Source: Solibacillus isronensis (lineage in GTDB: Bacteria > Bacillota > Bacilli > Bacillales_A > Planococcaceae). Taken from it: a stretch of 64,000 nt of DNA. The stretch spans positions 356,156-420,155 of the forward strand of contig NZ_FVZN01000013.1 of the NCBI RefSeq assembly GCF_900168685.1, given 5' to 3'. The position numbers and the translations under genes were made by a program. This document shows, piece by piece, positions 17,040 through 24,702 of this stretch (positions are counted from its first letter, which is position 1; each line of letters begins with the position of its first letter). The notes beneath the pieces are model-generated. The model was given only the letters and a program-made list of their open reading frames with translations. It had not been told where the DNA came from and did not search any database.

Positions 17040-17579
17040 ATGCATTGTTGGAAAACAATCAACATAGAGCGCGAATACGGTACGGGAAGGCTTGTATTAT
17101 TGGCAATCACTCTTTTTGTCCTCGTATTTTGCTTTTCATACATTGCATTTAGTTTTAATTTTAACGGTAAGCATATTGATCGCCATTTATGGTTAGTTTT
17201 ATTAGTAATACCTTTTATTTATCCTATGCACAAATTTTTACATTATATCGCTCTGTTTCAATATAGAAAATCACTCGTCTTTCGTTTTAAATTCCAACAT
17301 TTAATGCCGGTTGTCCGGATGCGCCTGCAAAACGGCATTCCGAAAAAGTCTTACATTTTCGCACTCGTTACACCTTTTATGGTTATTAATGCAGCATTGA
17401 TTGCGGGAGGCATTTCCTTCCCTGAATATGCGCATTATTTTAGTGGATTGCTCGCTTTTCACTGCTGTATTTGTCTCATGGATTTTTTATATGTGAAAAA
17501 TTTAATGTATGCGCCAAACAATGCTATAATTGAAGAAACGCCAAGAGGTTATGAAATTTTAGTTCCGCTTGATATTTAA
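17040..17579 (+). CDS. DUF3267 family membrane protein
   Basis: A 179-residue integral membrane protein with about four helices (residues about 18-38, 50-70, 105-125, 130-150). It contains HKFLHYIALFQYR and a conserved turn resembling the DUF3267 family, which includes distant metalloprotease-like membrane proteins, though no HExxH motif is seen. AGGGGGG lies just before the ATG. It sits between scoC and a small membrane protein with 33 bases to the next start, so the two are probably co-transcribed. Function unknown. Confidence 0.75.
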   Translation: MHCWKTINIEREYGTGRLVLLAITLFVLVFCFSYIAFSFNFNGKHIDRHLWLVLLVIPFIYPMHKFLHYIALFQYRKSLVFRFKFQHLMPVVRMRLQNGIPKKSYIFALVTPFMVINAALIAGGISFPEYAHYFSGLLAFHCCICLMDFLYVKNLMYAPNNAIIEETPRGYEILVPLDI

Positions 17580-17612
17580 GTTTTATTGATGCTTTAGAGG
17601 GGAGGAATAAAT

Positions 17613-17798
17613 TTGTTACTACTTGTTGTAATCTTATTTTCAGTAATATACTTATTCCAAATAAATCGAATGACTGCCGCATTATGCAGTCGACGTGAAA
17701 TTCCAGAAGAAAAACAGCCAAAAATTTTCCGTACGATTAATGTACTGATTACGATTTTACTTGTAAGCATGTACGTTGAAGTACTGCTAGCCGTTTAA
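17613..17798 (+). CDS. Small membrane protein, hypothetical
   Basis: A 61-residue protein with two hydrophobic helices (about residues 1-16 and 43-61) joined by a short basic loop (CSRREIPEEKQPK). The start is TTG behind a strong GGGGAGG site. It follows the DUF3267 gene closely and ends at a shared terminator. I do not recognise it. Confidence 0.65.
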   Translation: MLLLVVILFSVIYLFQINRMTAALCSRREIPEEKQPKIFRTINVLITILLVSMYVEVLLAV

Positions 17799-17848
17799 AA
17801 AAATTTAATTATGTAATAAATTTTTTGGTCCATACTTTAATAATTGGA

Positions 17849-17889
17849 AAAGGTGTGTTAAAAGTCGAAATGACTTTTAACACACCTTT
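17849..17889. terminator. Bidirectional terminator, long perfect stem
   Basis: An 18-base perfect inverted repeat (AAAGGTGTGTTAAAAGTC and its complement) with a 5-base loop lies between a plus-strand and a minus-strand gene. Confidence 0.88.
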
Positions 17890-17894
17890 CTTTC

Positions 17895-18005
17895 TTAGTA
17901 GATGAAAGCTGCACCTACAATAATCAATAAGATAAACAATACAACTAATAGAGCAAAGCCAGAGCCGTAGCCAGAGCCGCCGCCATTGTAACCTCCGCCA
18001 CCCAT
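17895..18005 (-). CDS. YjcZ family sporulation miniprotein
   Basis: A 36-residue protein: a Gly/Tyr-rich head ([16 protein letters not shown]) followed by one hydrophobic helix ([20 protein letters not shown]). This is the pattern of the YjcZ/YtkA-like sporulation miniproteins found in spores of many Bacillales. A GGGAGGTG ribosome site precedes the ATG. It is a minus-strand gene between scoC-side genes and prsA. Exact role in the spore is unknown. Confidence 0.85.
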   Translation of the reverse strand: MGGGGYNGGGSGYGSGFALLVVLFILLIIVGAAFIY

Positions 18006-18152
18006 ATTGACACCTCCCTTCTCTCTTTCTCTCAATATCGTATGCACTTGTTGATACAAAACTTAGGCGCTCTTCACATGCAACCATTTTGTTTTTAAAT
18101 CGTTTATGTTATAGTTACAAGTGCATTAAAGTTAAGTTAGGAGCGTATTCAA

Positions 18153-19001
18153 ATGAAAAAGACCATTTTTGCATTAACAGTTGCTGCTTCAATCGGTTTA
18201 GCTGCATGCAGTAATCCTGGAGATGAAGTTGTAGTATCAACAAGCGTAGGCGATATCACTCAAGAAGAATTTTATAATTCAATGAAGGACATCGCTGGCG
18301 ATCAATTACTGCAACAAGTAGTAGTTGAACAGATTTTAAACGATAAATATAAAGTAACAGATGAAGAAATCGAAGAAGAATTGAAGGGTGTAAAAGAGCA
18401 GTATGGCGAAAGCTATGAGTCTGTTTTAGCACAAAGCAATTTAACGGAAGAAACGTTAAAAACAAATATTCGTTTCACATTGTTACAAGAGAAAGCTTTA
18501 AAAGATGTTGAAGTAACTGACGAGGAAATCGAAAAGTACTACAATCAAGCATCTCAAGAATTAAAAGCTCGCCACATTTTAGTGGAAGATGAAGAGACTG
18601 CAAAAGAAATTAAAGCTAAATTAGATGCTGGAGAAGATTTTGCTAAACTAGCGAAAGAATTCTCAACTGATCCAGGATCTGGAGAACAAGGCGGAGATTT
18701 AGGTTGGTTTACAGTAGGTACAATGGTGCCTGAATTCAACGATGCTGCATATGCATTGGAAGTAGACGAAATCAGTGAGCCTGTACAATCTGAACATGGC
18801 TTCCACATCATTCAAGTGACTGAAAAACGTGATGTTAAAGATTACGGTAAACTTGAAGACAAAAAAGAAGAAATCCGTGAATCAATCGCAGCTACAAAAG
18901 CTGATTGGAACACAAAAATGGCAGAGTTAATTAACGATGCTGATGTAGAAGTAAAAGACAAAGATTTAAAAGACGCATTTTCAGGCTTTAAAGCTGAATA
19001 A
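18153..19001 (+). CDS. prsA: Foldase lipoprotein PrsA
   Basis: A 282-residue extracytoplasmic peptidyl-prolyl isomerase that folds secreted proteins after translocation. The signal peptide has the lipobox LAAC with Cys19. The parvulin domain runs from about LKARHILVEDEETAKEI (residue 135) to EHGFHIIQVTEKR (about 228), with the conserved GGDLGWF phrase. N- and C-terminal helical parts form the foldase cradle. AGGAGCG precedes the ATG. In B. subtilis prsA lies in the same yha neighbourhood; here it neighbours scoC, which regulates the exoproteases that PrsA helps fold. Confidence 0.95.
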   Translation: MKKTIFALTVAASIGLAACSNPGDEVVVSTSVGDITQEEFYNSMKDIAGDQLLQQVVVEQILNDKYKVTDEEIEEELKGVKEQYGESYESVLAQSNLTEETLKTNIRFTLLQEKALKDVEVTDEEIEKYYNQASQELKARHILVEDEETAKEIKAKLDAGEDFAKLAKEFSTDPGSGEQGGDLGWFTVGTMVPEFNDAAYALEVDEISEPVQSEHGFHIIQVTEKRDVKDYGKLEDKKEEIRESIAATKADWNTKMAELINDADVEVKDKDLKDAFSGFKAE

Positions 19002-19014
19002 TCGTTAATATATA

Positions 19015-19050
19015 AAAAATGCGAGACCTATAAACGGGTCTCGCATTTTT
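19015..19050. terminator. Bidirectional terminator prsA / phnA-like
   Basis: Stem AAAAATGCGAGACC / GGGTCTCGCATTTTT with T runs at both ends, between convergent genes. Confidence 0.9.
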
Positions 19051-19388
19051 TAGTTTTTCTTCACGAATTCCGATTTCAGTTTCATTGCACCAAAACCATC
19101 GATTTTACAATCAATATTGTGGTCGCCTTCTACAAGTCGAATGTTTTTAACTCGTGTGCCGATTTTTAACGTAGAGGAGCTTCCCTTTACTTTTAAATCT
19201 TTTACAACTGTTACGGTATCACCATCAGCTAAAAGGTTGCCGTTTGCATCGCGTACGACTAATCCTTCTTCTTGCACTGTTTCCGCTGATTGAGACCATT
19301 CATGCGCACATTCCGGGCACACATAATTTTGCCCGTCTTCGTACGTATACTCTGATCCGCATTCCGGGCATTTCGGTAATTGTTCCAT
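19050..19388 (-). CDS. PhnA/YjdM family zinc-ribbon protein
   Basis: A 112-residue protein. The N-terminal zinc ribbon has two CxxC pairs ([28 protein letters not shown]), and the rest is the YjdM/PhnA barrel domain with [23 protein letters not shown] and the tail [14 protein letters not shown]. Despite the historical alkylphosphonate name, the family has no proven role in phosphonate breakdown. It stands alone, convergent with prsA, with a good AGGAGGT ribosome site. Confidence 0.9.
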   Translation of the reverse strand: MEQLPKCPECGSEYTYEDGQNYVCPECAHEWSQSAETVQEEGLVVRDANGNLLADGDTVTVVKDLKVKGSSSTLKIGTRVKNIRLVEGDHNIDCKIDGFGAMKLKSEFVKKN

Positions 19389-19638
19389 TTTTATTTACCT
19401 CCTGTATTTCATCCCCTCTATACTCGCATAGTTCCTGTTTATAAACAAGATAATAAAAGTAAATATGCTCAAAACACGAACATTCCCTTTTCCTTTGTGA
19501 CAAAAATCTATAAATTTTCTATAAGTTCTTCTCTTTTATGACTATTAAAAAAATAATTTCAAGAATTTTCACATATTTGTTTCGAAAGGGTATATTATCA
19601 ATTTATATATTCTAATACTAAATTCAGGAGTGATTGCA

Positions 19639-20736
19639 TTGACAGTAACAACAAAACGCGCATTTAACTTTAATGCTGGTCCATCGGCATTACCATTAGA
19701 AGTTTTACAAAAAGCACAGGCAGAGCTAGTAAATTTTAAAGGTACTGGTATGTCTGTAATGGAATTAAGCCACCGTAGCGCTGCATTTGAAGAAGTACAT
19801 AATGAAGCGATTGCAAATTTACGCCAGTTATATGAAATCCCTGAAAACTATGAAGTACTATTTTTACAAGGTGGAGCAAGCCTTCAATTTTCTATGATTC
19901 CAATGAACTTCTTAAGCGAAGGACAAAAGGCGAGCTATATTCAAACAGGTGCATGGTCAGAAAAAGCCTTTGCAGAAGCGAAGCTGTTCGGGACACCTGT
20001 AGAGGCAGCAAGCTCAAAAAGCAATAACTACAAAAATATCCCGGCTCTTTCAGATATCCAAATCGATGAAGATTCAGCATACCTTCATTTAACATCAAAC
20101 AATACGATTTTCGGTACTCAGTGGAAAACGTTCCCGACTACTGGTGACCTTCCACTAATTGCGGACATGTCTTCAGATATTTTATCTAAAAAAATTGATG
20201 TATCGAAATTTGCAATGATTTATGCGGGTGCACAGAAGAACTTAGGCCCTTCAGGTGTAACTGTTGTCATCATCCGTAAAGATTTCCTTGAAAAAGCAAA
20301 TTCAAATATCCCGACAATGCTGAAATACGCAACACATTCTAAAAATAACTCGTTGTACAATACGCCTCCTACTTTCGGTATTTATATGTTAGGTGAAGTA
20401 TTGAAATGGGTGAAAGCTGAAGGTGGCTTAGAGGCGATCGAGAAGCGTAATGAAGTAAAGGCGAAGTATATTTATGATGTCATCGACAATTCGAACGGCT
20501 TCTACTTCGGGCATGCTACTGAAGATTCACGTTCATTGATGAACATTACGTTCCGTGTAGCAGATGAAGAGCTGGAGAAAAAGTTCCTTGCCGAAGCAAA
20601 AACAGCCGGTTTTGTCGGTTTAAACGGTCACCGTTCTGTAGGAGGCTGCCGCGCTTCTACTTACAACGCTGTCCCAGTCGAAACATGCAAAGCCCTTGCT
20701 GATTTCATGGTAAAATTCCAGCAGGATAATCAATAA
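19639..20736 (+). CDS. serC: Phosphoserine aminotransferase
   Basis: PLP enzyme of 365 residues for the second step of serine synthesis (3-phosphohydroxypyruvate to phosphoserine). N-terminal FNFNAGPSALP and the PLP lysine in YAGAQKNLGPSG (Lys200) are intact, as are GGASLQFSMIPMNFL and the C-terminal GHRSVGGCRASTYNA. I choose the TTG at 19639 because AGGAGTGAT lies just upstream; the in-frame GTG at 19630 overlaps that site. The partner gene serA lies 6.4 kb downstream. No serine T-box was seen ahead of serC itself. Confidence 0.95.
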   Translation: MTVTTKRAFNFNAGPSALPLEVLQKAQAELVNFKGTGMSVMELSHRSAAFEEVHNEAIANLRQLYEIPENYEVLFLQGGASLQFSMIPMNFLSEGQKASYIQTGAWSEKAFAEAKLFGTPVEAASSKSNNYKNIPALSDIQIDEDSAYLHLTSNNTIFGTQWKTFPTTGDLPLIADMSSDILSKKIDVSKFAMIYAGAQKNLGPSGVTVVIIRKDFLEKANSNIPTMLKYATHSKNNSLYNTPPTFGIYMLGEVLKWVKAEGGLEAIEKRNEVKAKYIYDVIDNSNGFYFGHATEDSRSLMNITFRVADEELEKKFLAEAKTAGFVGLNGHRSVGGCRASTYNAVPVETCKALADFMVKFQQDNQ

Positions 20737-20769
20737 CAAATAAAGCCATAACATTTTTTCTCATAATTA

Positions 20770-20806
20770 AAGGCCGTTCAAATTTATTTAGAATTTGAAT
20801 GGCCTT
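20770..20806 (+). terminator. Terminator of serC
   Basis: Stem AAGGCCGTTCAAATT / AATTTGAATGGCCTT (one wobble or mismatch) then a T-rich tail. The arm resembles that of the hairpin at 47356. Confidence 0.85.
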
Positions 20807-20828
20807 ATTTAAATCCTACTCTTTATCC

Positions 20829-20985
20829 GTTGTTCTCCGTTACAGCGGACGCTTTCCTGGGGGCACGAGGCCAACACGATGTTGGTCACAAAAGCGTTGC
20901 CACAGGACGTGGCGCTCCTAGCTTTTGTTCCAAGTCTATCCCACGTGCTTATCCCCTGGGAGTCGCCGCCTTCACTACGAACAAC
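20829..20985 (+). repeat. Long structured intergenic repeat, copy A
   Basis: A 157-base element that folds back on itself. Its ends GTTGTTC and GAACAAC pair, followed by GCGGACGC with the matching strand of GTCGCCGC, and GGGG with CCCC. Inside are two further hairpins: CCAAC/GTTGG and a nested ACAAAAGC/GCTTTTGT enclosing GCCAC/GTGGC. A second full copy is at 34919 and a shorter one, inverted, at 47227. It lies between serC and yhaM and has no coding frame. Confidence 0.85.
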
Positions 20986-21049
20986 TAATTTTTCTTTTCT
21001 ATCAAGTAAATCGTAGTATAAATATTATCAAAAAATCTTATCAGCCAGC

Positions 21050-21985
21050 TTAAATCATCGGCTTGTAGAATGAGCGGTTATCCAATGGGAATAGGCGCTC
21101 TGTAAATTCACCAGGCTTCGTTTTATCAAGGGCACGTGTCAGCATATTCATCTTCGCATCAATATTATCAATATAGTGTAAAATTTCCGCTTCCTGAATC
21201 ATAGGCTTTTTCGGGCTGCCCCACTCTTCTTTTCCGTGATGTGACAACACTAAATGTTGAAGCAGCATCACTTCTTCACCTTCGATTTTCAGCTCATTGG
21301 CAGCTTGACCAATTTCATTGACCATAATCGAAATATGACCAAGCAAGTTACCTTCCACCGTATACATTGTACCTACCGGACCGCTCAGCTCGATAACCTT
21401 ACCGATATCATGCAAAATAACCCCTGCATATAGTAAATCACGGTTCAGCGTCGGATATAGATCACAAATCGCCTCACTTAATTTCAGCATCGATACAACA
21501 TGGTCAAGTAAGCCTGACGCATAGTCATGGTGATTTTTAGTTGCTGCAGGGTAAATCAGTAATTGATCTTGGTATTTTTTTGTAAGATTGCGTGTAATAC
21601 GCGAGATATTCGGATTTTGAATTTGGAAGAAGTACTGTGTAAGCTCTTCAAACAACTGTTCTTTTGGCACCGCAGATGTCGGCAAAAGATCGCTGATTTG
21701 AACGCCTTCCTCATCACGTGCAGGTCGGATTTGTTTTACACGCAGTTGGTTTTTTCCACGGTAGTCGTGAATCTCTCCCCCAACTTTTACAATTACCTGT
21801 GCACGGTATAGATTTTCATGTTCTTCGTTTGTATCCCATAGCTTCGCTTCAATATCGCCGCTACGATCCTGTAAAATTAGTGACATAAAAGGTTTACCGA
21901 CAGTCGTTACGCCTTTTTTTGCTTCTTTTATCAATAAATATTGGTCCACTTGTTCACCAGGTTGGAGTTTTGTAATTCCATTCAC
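21050..21985 (-). CDS. yhaM: 3'-5' exoribonuclease YhaM
   Basis: Cytoplasmic exoribonuclease of about 311 residues that degrades RNA (and single-stranded DNA) from the 3' end. An N-terminal OB fold ([19 protein letters not shown]) precedes an HD domain with [20 protein letters not shown] and the metal motif [10 protein letters not shown], and the tail [18 protein letters not shown] is the family signature. I place the start at GTG 21983-21985 behind AAAGGGG, which gives the length of the B. subtilis protein; the open frame extends 54 bases further with no ribosome site. Confidence 0.92.
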   Translation of the reverse strand: MNGITKLQPGEQVDQYLLIKEAKKGVTTVGKPFMSLILQDRSGDIEAKLWDTNEEHENLYRAQVIVKVGGEIHDYRGKNQLRVKQIRPARDEEGVQISDLLPTSAVPKEQLFEELTQYFFQIQNPNISRITRNLTKKYQDQLLIYPAATKNHHDYASGLLDHVVSMLKLSEAICDLYPTLNRDLLYAGVILHDIGKVIELSGPVGTMYTVEGNLLGHISIMVNEIGQAANELKIEGEEVMLLQHLVLSHHGKEEWGSPKKPMIQEAEILHYIDNIDAKMNMLTRALDKTKPGEFTERLFPLDNRSFYKPMI

Positions 21986-22266
21986 AAGTAATCGCCCCTT
22001 TATAACTCTATTACAATTTATTGTAACATGTATATGCATTATTTATCGATTAAAAGACTATCAATTGCTCCTATGCTGCCAAAAGCTAAATTTTTTTCGC
22101 AATATAGCGTTTAGCAATTCAAAAATCAGGGTATAAATCGATGAATTAAAATGTTCATGAACAGTTCATAAAATGCAAATATTTCTCGAATAATGATGGC
22201 TGCTTCGTGAATTTCCGAAAAATTTCTAGTATAATTATATTATCTTGCTTATAAAGGGTGGTTTAA

Positions 22267-22452
22267 ATGGAGAATTATCGTTTTACTGCATTTGAAAAAA
22301 CTGGGGAAACATTATTTGATGAAGTGTGGAATTTCGCAAACGATGATGCTGCAAAAATCGACGGTCAAAAGCAAATCGAAGAAAAAGGTATTGCTGAAAA
22401 AACACACCGATTAGTAAACTCATCGGGTAAATTAATTTTATTCCACGTTTAA
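22267..22452 (+). CDS. YhzD-like small protein
   Basis: A 61-residue protein (MENYRFTAFEKTGETLFDE...) ending in THRLVNSSGKLILFHV. Length, neighbourhood beside yhaM and the C-terminal phrase resemble YhzD of B. subtilis, a short protein of unknown role. AAAGGGTG lies upstream of the ATG. It is a single gene with its own terminator. Confidence 0.7.
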   Translation: MENYRFTAFEKTGETLFDEVWNFANDDAAKIDGQKQIEEKGIAEKTHRLVNSSGKLILFHV

Positions 22453-22526
22453 AATTAAACGTACATAATGAAACTATCAATCCGGCTCTTGCGGACAGTT
22501 GATATCCCGCCTATGCGGGATAAATA

Positions 22527-22558
22527 AAGAGGTGCCCTGAAATTCAGGGCACCTCTTT
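22527..22558. terminator. Bidirectional terminator after yhzD-like gene
   Basis: Perfect stem AGAGGTGCCCTGAA / TTCAGGGCACCTCT with A/T tracts on both sides. A smaller hairpin (TATCCCGC/GCGGGATA) lies just upstream at about 22503-22522. Confidence 0.85.
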
Positions 22559-22559
22559 A

Positions 22560-23729
22560 TTATACTAAGCGTTTAATTGCCTCATATAGCTCTTCATTTG
22601 TTGGGACTTGCAAATACATGCGCAGCCTTACAATACGATTCAATTCCTTTTCAATCATACATCGTGCATAATCAACACGATCTTCTGTTGCATACATCTT
22701 CCGGAACTCTTCCTGCATATTGTACATTTCGTTAAAATCGCTTAACACTAGTTGAAGTTCTTTTTCATTTAATAAATATTGCTCTACTAAATTGACAAGC
22801 TCCTCATTAAAAATTTCCAGCATCTTAACAGCATCATCTTTTATAAATAGGTCAAGCACTTTTTTGACAAGCGTCGTCGTCAATATACTCCCTATAATAA
22901 GACCGATGATCCCGCCGATTAAGCTAATGACAGTTGTACTAACATTCGGAATCGATAGGCCGACTCCTCCACCTACGATTAAACCGATAATACTACCTGC
23001 AACACTTGCAGCCGTTTTTGAAATATTTTTGAATAGTTGTGCCGGAGACATCTGTTTTTTAATCGCGCGAATTATATCGACGCTCGACATGACACCAGTT
23101 ACAATTGCTCCTGTTACAACATTTGCATTGAGTAATGTGATAGCTTTTTTAGCAATAACTGAGCTGTACATCGCCTTCTTTGTGGCCGTACTAGCCATCC
23201 TCTTCACTACTGCTTTTGCACCGTTTTTCTTTACGGCGCTTGCAATGCCTTCATCCAGCTCAATATGGTCAACAATATTCAGATTATCAATTTGCTTTTC
23301 GATTACTTCTTCTGCAAATGGTTCTCCTATAACTGTTAAACCTGTCAGTACTGCATTTTCAACTGCGGTACCTCGTTCTGCACCATTCCACTTACTTTGT
23401 GCGAAAGAAATTGCGGTACTCATTCCGATCGTTTCTTTCTTAAAATCGATGCAACCTCTTTCATCAATTACTAGATTATGGATATTTCCGGCATCTAATA
23501 TGTGACGAACTTGCTCATATGTGAATGCACCTTGTTTAATAATATCGCTATTATTAAAATGCGCATGTATTTCATTATATTGCTCGAAAGGGACTTCCAA
23601 GTAATTACTTTGTTCCTGATCCAGCTGTTTTAGTTCAATTTCGCAAATTGCAATCGCATCATTTACATTGGGACAATACACATTGTGTACGATTTGTCGC
23701 CGGTTGTTTGATAGCCAAATTTGGTCCAT
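22560..23729 (-). CDS. Hypothetical protein with glycine-zipper hydrophobic core
   Basis: A 389-residue protein I cannot assign. Residues about 1-110 are soluble and acidic; residues about 150-200 are Ala/Lys-rich helices (AVKKNGAKAVVKRMASTATKKAM). Two glycine-rich hydrophobic hairpins follow (AASVAGSIIGLIVGGGVGLSIPN and VISLIGGIIGLIIGS region, about 250-290), and the last 90 residues form charged helices. The layout resembles proteins that insert a Gly-zipper hairpin into a membrane, such as some toxins or colicin-like helices, but no homology is claimed. It is single, downstream of and convergent with the yhzD-like gene. Confidence 0.6.
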   Translation of the reverse strand: MDQIWLSNNRRQIVHNVYCPNVNDAIAICEIELKQLDQEQSNYLEVPFEQYNEIHAHFNNSDIIKQGAFTYEQVRHILDAGNIHNLVIDERGCIDFKKETIGMSTAISFAQSKWNGAERGTAVENAVLTGLTVIGEPFAEEVIEKQIDNLNIVDHIELDEGIASAVKKNGAKAVVKRMASTATKKAMYSSVIAKKAITLLNANVVTGAIVTGVMSSVDIIRAIKKQMSPAQLFKNISKTAASVAGSIIGLIVGGGVGLSIPNVSTTVISLIGGIIGLIIGSILTTTLVKKVLDLFIKDDAVKMLEIFNEELVNLVEQYLLNEKELQLVLSDFNEMYNMQEEFRKMYATEDRVDYARCMIEKELNRIVRLRMYLQVPTNEELYEAIKRLV

Positions 23730-23802
23730 GAAGTTACCTCCATTTTTCGTCTTTCACTATCATATAAGCATTCGGTAATGTTGTACAGTAATATTTTATT
23801 AG

Positions 23803-23846
23803 CCAATAAAAAAGGAGGAGCCAGCGTTGTTTCACCAGCATCCTCC
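23803..23846 (-). terminator. Terminator of the enoyl-CoA hydratase gene
   Basis: On the minus strand GGAGGATGCTGG pairs imperfectly with CGCTGGCTCCTCC and is followed by TTTTTTATTGG. Confidence 0.7.
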
Positions 23847-23854
23847 GACATTAT

Positions 23855-24637
23855 TTACTTCCCTTCAAATTGCGGCATTCTCTTTCCGACGAAAGCCTGA
23901 ATTCCCTCTAAATGGTCTTGTGTTTGACGCATTTTCACCTGTCCTGCCGATTCACCTTCCAATATCTGCTCTAACACAGGCAAGTTCGTATTATGCAATA
24001 TCAGCTTTGTTTCAATCTTCGCCAAAATCGGTGATGCCAACAGCTTGCCAACAAGTTGGTCAACTGTTACTAATGCCTGACCATCTTCCACATTATAATC
24101 AATGAGTCCTAATGCTAGCGCTTCATCGCCGCTTAACACTTTCCCTTCCCATATCATATGCTTGGCTTTTGGTGTCCCTAGACGTTCCTTCATAAAGAAG
24201 TGTCCAGCACCGTCAGGAACTAAACCGATTCCGATAAAGTTCATCGCTAATTTACTCGATTGCTCCGCCACAATGATATCGCTTCCTAATGCCAGACTAA
24301 ATCCTAATCCGGCTGCAGCTCCATGAATTTGTGCAATCGTAATCATCGGAAGTGTATAATAAGCCTTCACTAAACGTGAAATGTCTTCCATAATCGTTCC
24401 AAAGTCAGAAAAGTCATCTGATGAAACCATCATTTTTACATCGCCACCAGCTGAGAAGACTCTCCCTTCCCCTCTAATGATAAGAATTTGAACATCCTTT
24501 TCATTATGTAGCGCTTCAAAGCAATCCGCCAACTCGCGCATCATTGTAAAATCCATTGCATTCATAGCATTCGGGCGATTTAATGTTAATGTTGCTTTTC
24601 GCTCCGCAATTTCCAGCTTAATTGTTTCAAAGTTCAA
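23855..24637 (-). CDS. Enoyl-CoA hydratase/isomerase family protein
   Basis: Crotonase-fold protein of 260 residues. The oxyanion-hole segments are IIRGEGRVFSAGGDVKMM and IAQIHGAAAGLGFSLALGSD. A glutamate of the usual catalytic pair is not obvious in the second site, so it may be an isomerase or a hydratase with altered specificity. I choose the TTG at 24637, spaced 8 bases from AAGGGG; the GTG at 24646 overlaps that site. In B. subtilis the related yhaR lies in the same region. It follows the FAD dehydrogenase gene by 66 bases, so shared transcription is possible. Confidence 0.85.
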   Translation of the reverse strand: MNFETIKLEIAERKATLTLNRPNAMNAMDFTMMRELADCFEALHNEKDVQILIIRGEGRVFSAGGDVKMMVSSDDFSDFGTIMEDISRLVKAYYTLPMITIAQIHGAAAGLGFSLALGSDIIVAEQSSKLAMNFIGIGLVPDGAGHFFMKERLGTPKAKHMIWEGKVLSGDEALALGLIDYNVEDGQALVTVDQLVGKLLASPILAKIETKLILHNTNLPVLEQILEGESAGQVKMRQTQDHLEGIQAFVGKRMPQFEGK

Positions 24638-24702
24638 TGTATACACCCCTTATTTATGAATAATCATTCATTTCGACAAATGAATTCATATCTCCTTTAT
24701 TT

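Noticed and set aside
22792..23505. 237-codon frame antisense to the 389-residue protein
   Set aside because: It mirrors hydrophobic and Ala/Ile codons of the sense frame. The sense gene has a ribosome site (GGAGGT just before its ATG) and proper gene boundaries; the antisense one does not.
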